Positions 37,758 to 40,277 of a stretch of 40,277 nucleotides of DNA are shown here, in pieces; position 1 is the first letter of the stretch; the number at the start of each line of letters is the position of its first letter. The position numbers were made by a program, and so were the translations under genes. The notes beneath the pieces are model-generated. The model saw nothing but the letters and a program-made list of their open reading frames with translations. It did no database searches and was not told the DNA's origin. Source of the stretch: a virus; IMG/VR virus record IMGVR_UViG_3300010373_000084, positions 1-40,277 of that record. The stretch is one strand, 5' to 3'.

Positions 37758-38042
37758 CTAGGCTGCTTGTACCTGCGAAGCACTTGTTCGCACGGAACGC
37801 TTTTTTCGAAACCACTCGCGCCGATAGTTCCTACGGTATGCACTCCCGCATTGAGGGCAGCGCACTTTGTTGGCCGCGACCGCTAATGCTATCCCGCAAT
37901 CGACGCAAGTCTCGCTCGAAGGCGTGGATTCCACCTTCACGGCTTCCCTCGGCTTATGCTTCGGAGCCAAGAGCGTTCGCAGCCGCTCGAATAACTGCTC
38001 GGACGGAATGGAATCTAAAACCGGCATCGGCCGAGAGATCAT
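37758..38042 (-). CDS. Zinc-ribbon protein
   Basis: A 94-residue protein from ATG 38042, overlapping the previous stop as ATGA; a longer reading in the same frame has no support. It has TCVDCGIALAVAANKVRCPQ then CGSAYRRNYRREWFRKKRS. Two C-x2-C pairs form a zinc ribbon with a strongly basic C-terminus, so nucleic-acid binding is plausible. The N-terminal 45 residues are helical (DSIPSEQLFERLRTLLAPKH). Confidence 0.78.
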   Translation of the reverse strand: MISRPMPVLDSIPSEQLFERLRTLLAPKHKPREAVKVESTPSSETCVDCGIALAVAANKVRCPQCGSAYRRNYRREWFRKKRSVRTSASQVQAA

Positions 38043-38404
38043 GCCGCACCCCTTTGTCGTAAGCCAAGGTCCGTATTGCTTCCGAGATGCCATTGGTGAA
38101 TGGGGCAGCGGTAGGCGTGTTGCTTGCCGGCGAGGTTTTTCCGACAGACAAACGCCTGCGCTTCGTCGAACGTCGCGTAGGCTTTCTTCGCGGCTCCGCC
38201 CGCCGTCATGCATTGGCGGTATTCCCGGTGGACGACGTTGCCCTTGCGGTACTCGGCCAAGACCCGAAGCAGCTCTACCGCTTCACGCTGGCTCCCGTTG
38301 AGATCGGCGACGAGGTGCTCCCACCGCTCTCTATGGGGTCGCACCCAAATGCGATCGTAGAGCAGTACGAGGAGCACCCCGCCGACAAGAAGTGCAACAA
38401 TCAC
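38039..38404 (-). CDS. Membrane protein with C-terminal cysteine/histidine motif
   Basis: A 121-residue protein from GTG 38404, overlapping the previous stop as GTGA. Residues 1-16 are a membrane segment (IVALLVGGVLLVLLYD), followed by a basic stretch (RPHRERWEHLVADLNGSQ) and a C-terminal AFVCRKNLAGKQHAYRCPIH. The C/H residues could bind metal. Topology: N-terminal anchor with the rest in the cytoplasm or periplasm. Function unknown. Confidence 0.72.
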   Translation of the reverse strand: MIVALLVGGVLLVLLYDRIWVRPHRERWEHLVADLNGSQREAVELLRVLAEYRKGNVVHREYRQCMTAGGAAKKAYATFDEAQAFVCRKNLAGKQHAYRCPIHQWHLGSNTDLGLRQRGAA

Positions 38405-38808
38405 GCGGGGACGAGCTCGCGATCGTGCGCGGCTACGAAGGCTTGGATGCGCTTTGCCACGGCCATCGCATCGGTTCTCTCGGACGGCTCGTAGAACGGC
38501 CCACCGAACAGGTGCAACGCCTCACCAAGCGTCAGTCCGTAGAACGCCTTTACCGCCGGCCATCCTTGCTTTCCGTCGAAGAACGGCGACAACCGGCCGC
38601 GGTTGAGTTCCAGCGGGAGAGGAACGCTTTGCAGCCCTTCGATCTGATGCGCCAGGTCGTGGATTGCGTGACCGACCGCACAGGCCGCCGTTCCGCAGTC
38701 CCACCTGCCGAGATCGAACCCTTTGGGCATTTCGGGATTATGATGGCGAGCCTCGTCGACGCGCTCCAGAAGTGAAGCGGTCATCGCGAGGCGTTTGAGA
38801 TTGTGCAT
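38401..38808 (-). CDS. Hypothetical protein with CGTAACAVGHA motif
   Basis: A 135-residue protein from ATG 38808, with AGGAG ten bases upstream. It has FDLGRWDCGTAACAVGHAIH, a motif found in many phage hypothetical proteins (F-x-x-x-x-W-x-CGTxAC-x-x-GHA), and then a helical part (GWPAVKAFYGLTLGEALHLF). C-terminal RTDAMAVAKRIQAFVAAHDR looks like an amphipathic helix. Function unknown. Confidence 0.8.
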   Translation of the reverse strand: MHNLKRLAMTASLLERVDEARHHNPEMPKGFDLGRWDCGTAACAVGHAIHDLAHQIEGLQSVPLPLELNRGRLSPFFDGKQGWPAVKAFYGLTLGEALHLFGGPFYEPSERTDAMAVAKRIQAFVAAHDRELVPA

Positions 38809-38813
38809 TTTCG

Positions 38814-39440
38814 TTAGGCTCCTTTTTGCTTTATGAGATCGAGAACGAATTCCGTAGCAACCAGCTTGCCGCCGAACAAGGCGTAGCCGGGAGGGATAGG
38901 ATCACCAGGACGCCAGGTTTGCAGATCGGCCTCAGTAACTTTCCGCCGCGCACCCACTCGCGGCGGCGTTACATCTGGCCGTGAACGGCGCAGCGGCTTG
39001 TCGCGCTTGTGCAACTTGGACACGGTAGCATTTGGCATCACCTCCTCTGCGTTTATCGATTGGTGCAACTTTACGACGACGATCGAAACTCGATGCTCGC
39101 CGTTTGGATCGCGACGAATGGCAAAGTGGCAAGGGTTCGCGAGTCGATCGTCGCTCCACACGCCGGCCGCCGTCAAAGCGTCCCACTCGCATTTTGCCAA
39201 GTTAGCGGCATCAGTACGCCTGCGATCTCCGATGTAACGAACGATCACCGACAGGCACTCGCACGTCGCCGTTATCCAACCGGTGCGCGCCATCTCCGCT
39301 TCCGCCGCCTCTTTCACGGCCTTGAACAGCGCCCGATACTCCTCGCTCTTGCGACCGAACCGCAGTCCGTCCCGCCCCAACGAATTCACGCTCGGGTAAC
39401 GGCCGGGGATGGGGATGCAGAGCGAAAGAACGTCGGTCAT
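38814..39440 (-). CDS. RusA-type Holliday junction endonuclease
   Basis: A 208-residue protein. The N-terminal 130 residues follow the RusA family: IPIPGRYPSVNSLG, then a helix, a GDRRRTDAANLAKCEWDALT region (D77, N80, K83, D87) and GVWSDDRLANPCHFAIRRD (D97, D98). The usual D-x-D-N is D-A-A-N here, a variant seen in some phage families. Residues about 130-208 form an extra basic tail. ATG 39440 overlaps the preceding small gene as ATGA. It should resolve branched DNA during replication, recombination or packaging. Confidence 0.87.
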   Translation of the reverse strand: MTDVLSLCIPIPGRYPSVNSLGRDGLRFGRKSEEYRALFKAVKEAAEAEMARTGWITATCECLSVIVRYIGDRRRTDAANLAKCEWDALTAAGVWSDDRLANPCHFAIRRDPNGEHRVSIVVVKLHQSINAEEVMPNATVSKLHKRDKPLRRSRPDVTPPRVGARRKVTEADLQTWRPGDPIPPGYALFGGKLVATEFVLDLIKQKGA

Positions 39441-39574
39441 CGGGAGAACAGCGACCTCCGCATCCACGGCTCCATTTTTGGATCGCAAAGAGCCAAAGGA
39501 GCCAGCGGGCCAAAGCAGGCCAGGTACAGGCAGATGCCTACGGAGTTGAAAAAGCGAGAGATCGACTCAGCCAC
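39437..39574 (-). CDS. 45-residue membrane microprotein
   Basis: A frame from GTG 39574, with AGGAG seven bases upstream, to TGA overlapping the RusA start as ATGA. The peptide is VAESISRFFNSVGICLYLAC followed by FGPLAPLALCDPKMEP. Residues about 11-30 form one hydrophobic helix. Overlaps on both sides and a strong ribosome-binding site support it. Function unknown. Confidence 0.62.
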   Translation of the reverse strand: MAESISRFFNSVGICLYLACFGPLAPLALCDPKMEPWMRRSLFSR

Positions 39575-39845
39575 GATCGCGCTCCTGCGAGAGCGACTTT
39601 GCGGATTCTAAAGCGCGAATCTTACCTGACGACCATCCGGCAAGGTTTGGCCGCTCGTATTCAATGAGGGCAACAATGTGCCGGACCGCTATGGTTGACG
39701 CAGACCTCGTCCCTTCGCTGAATAAATCAATGTCTAGATTAACGTAGACATGCTCCTCGGAAAGAGCGGCATGAACCCTCGCCGCCGCTTCCTCGTCTAT
39801 GTCGTAGTTCCCATTCGTAAGAACGAGCAAGATCGTCTTAGCCAT
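39567..39845 (-). CDS. Small hypothetical protein
   Basis: A 92-residue protein from ATG 39845, overlapping the previous stop by eight bases, with AGGAG seven bases upstream. It begins MAKTILLVLTNGNYDIDEEA and has a helix with AARVHAALSEEHVYVNLDID. It looks like a small alpha/beta fold. Eight bases overlap the membrane microprotein gene. No family recognised. Confidence 0.72.
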   Translation of the reverse strand: MAKTILLVLTNGNYDIDEEAAARVHAALSEEHVYVNLDIDLFSEGTRSASTIAVRHIVALIEYERPNLAGWSSGKIRALESAKSLSQERDRG

Positions 39846-40277
39846 TAGAGGGCTCCTGCGAGAGCGTTGCTTCCGACCCTGTTCCTTCATTTGGGTCCGA
39901 GTTTGTTCCGGTCGTTATTTGCAAATGCAAGACGCGACCGCAATATTGGCACACAGCAGACCCGTCGGTGTCGCAGAATACGCTTCCGTGAAAGCAGATG
40001 CCCCGCGCCTCGATAGCCGAGAGCCTGGCATTCTCTTTCCGTAAATCGCGAAGCTCCTGTTGCTCGGCAGCCGTCCTCGAAACCGGCGGGCTAACCCGCG
40101 CTTGCATCTCTTCCGCCCAATCCATCGAAACTTTGTCGAGCGCGTCGCGGACCTTGGCGTTCTCTTTCGTTAGGCGCTCGACTTCCGACTTCAGTCGTTC
40201 AGCCAACGCGGCCATTTCATCGAAGTTATTGCAAGCCTTTTCGTCCCAGGCCACGGCATCGTCACGCTCTTTCGTTA
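39838..40277 (-). CDS. Coiled-coil protein with zinc knuckles, partial (runs off right edge)
   Basis: The frame is open to the right edge, so the N-terminus is probably missing; GTG 40254 is a possible start. It is at least 138 residues. Visible parts are a coiled coil (FDEMAALAERLKSEVERLTK and RTAAEQQELRDLRKENARLS) followed by GICFHGSVFCDTDGSAVCQY and a CGRVL segment, a C/H-rich possible zinc site. C-terminal 25 residues are acidic. Function unknown. Confidence 0.72.
   Translation of the reverse strand, partial: TKERDDAVAWDEKACNNFDEMAALAERLKSEVERLTKENAKVRDALDKVSMDWAEEMQARVSPPVSRTAAEQQELRDLRKENARLSAIEARGICFHGSVFCDTDGSAVCQYCGRVLHLQITTGTNSDPNEGTGSEATLSQEPSNG

Noticed and set aside
1-40277. CRISPR arrays, insertion sequences or attachment sites
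   Set aside because: No regularly spaced direct repeats with unique spacers, no transposase or integrase frame and no flanking long repeats were seen.

Overview
This window is a stretch of a tailed double-stranded DNA bacteriophage with a contractile tail (myovirus morphotype). The evidence is a large terminase subunit, portal, coiled-coil scaffold, major capsid protein, tail sheath, tail tube, tape measure, LysM/gpD-like hub, gpV-like spike, gp25/W-like wedge, J-like and I-like baseplate proteins in the classical order. The DNA is GC-rich, starts are a mixture of ATG, GTG and TTG, and most starts carry AGGAG/GGGAG-type Shine-Dalgarno sites, so the host is a bacterium. I cannot name the host. 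There is no integrase, lysis gene, DNA polymerase or tRNA in view, and both ends cut through genes, so this is part of a larger genome.

Nearly everything is transcribed leftward (minus strand), so the region reads from right to left. 40277-36842 holds small accessory genes: a coiled-coil/zinc protein, a RusA-type resolvase, small membrane and zinc proteins. A consensus-like promoter and an intrinsic terminator only about 40 nt apart follow at 36836-36733. 36720-31106 is an accessory block whose core is a glycan-modification cassette: a GT-A/methyltransferase fusion, two GT9-type glycosyltransferases, a 35-residue zinc-ribbon peptide hidden between them and a GT4-type glycosyltransferase, all overlapping or nearly abutting. 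29892-30865 is the only multi-gene rightward unit: five or six tiny genes overlapping by ATGA/GTGA, driven by an apparently leaderless promoter whose -10 box sits in a short dyad. Between its end and the oppositely oriented glycosyltransferase is a hairpin-rich stretch.

29820-20424 is packaging and head (two small genes, zinc microprotein, small terminase candidate, large terminase, portal, scaffold, capsid, adaptor-like proteins). 20443-19883 is an inserted module with its own TATAAT promoter, encoding a zinc-finger microprotein and a complete single-domain CheY-like receiver protein. 19896-13583 holds a neck-like protein and many surface or fibre-like proteins: a signal-peptide protein, an 8 x 18-residue repeat protein and two PKD-domain proteins. 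13513-1 is the contractile tail and baseplate: sheath, terminator, tube, tail assembly chaperone with a programmed -1 frameshift, tape measure, hub, spike, wedge, J, I and a fibre-like protein running off the left edge. One small rightward membrane-protein gene (3638-3997) interrupts the baseplate genes.

The most unusual points are the phage-borne receiver domain with its own leaderless-looking promoter, the glycosyltransferase cassette, the repeated use of leaderless promoters for accessory genes inside a Shine-Dalgarno-led genome, the large number of zinc-ribbon microproteins, the 18-residue repeat protein and several RNA-level control candidates.
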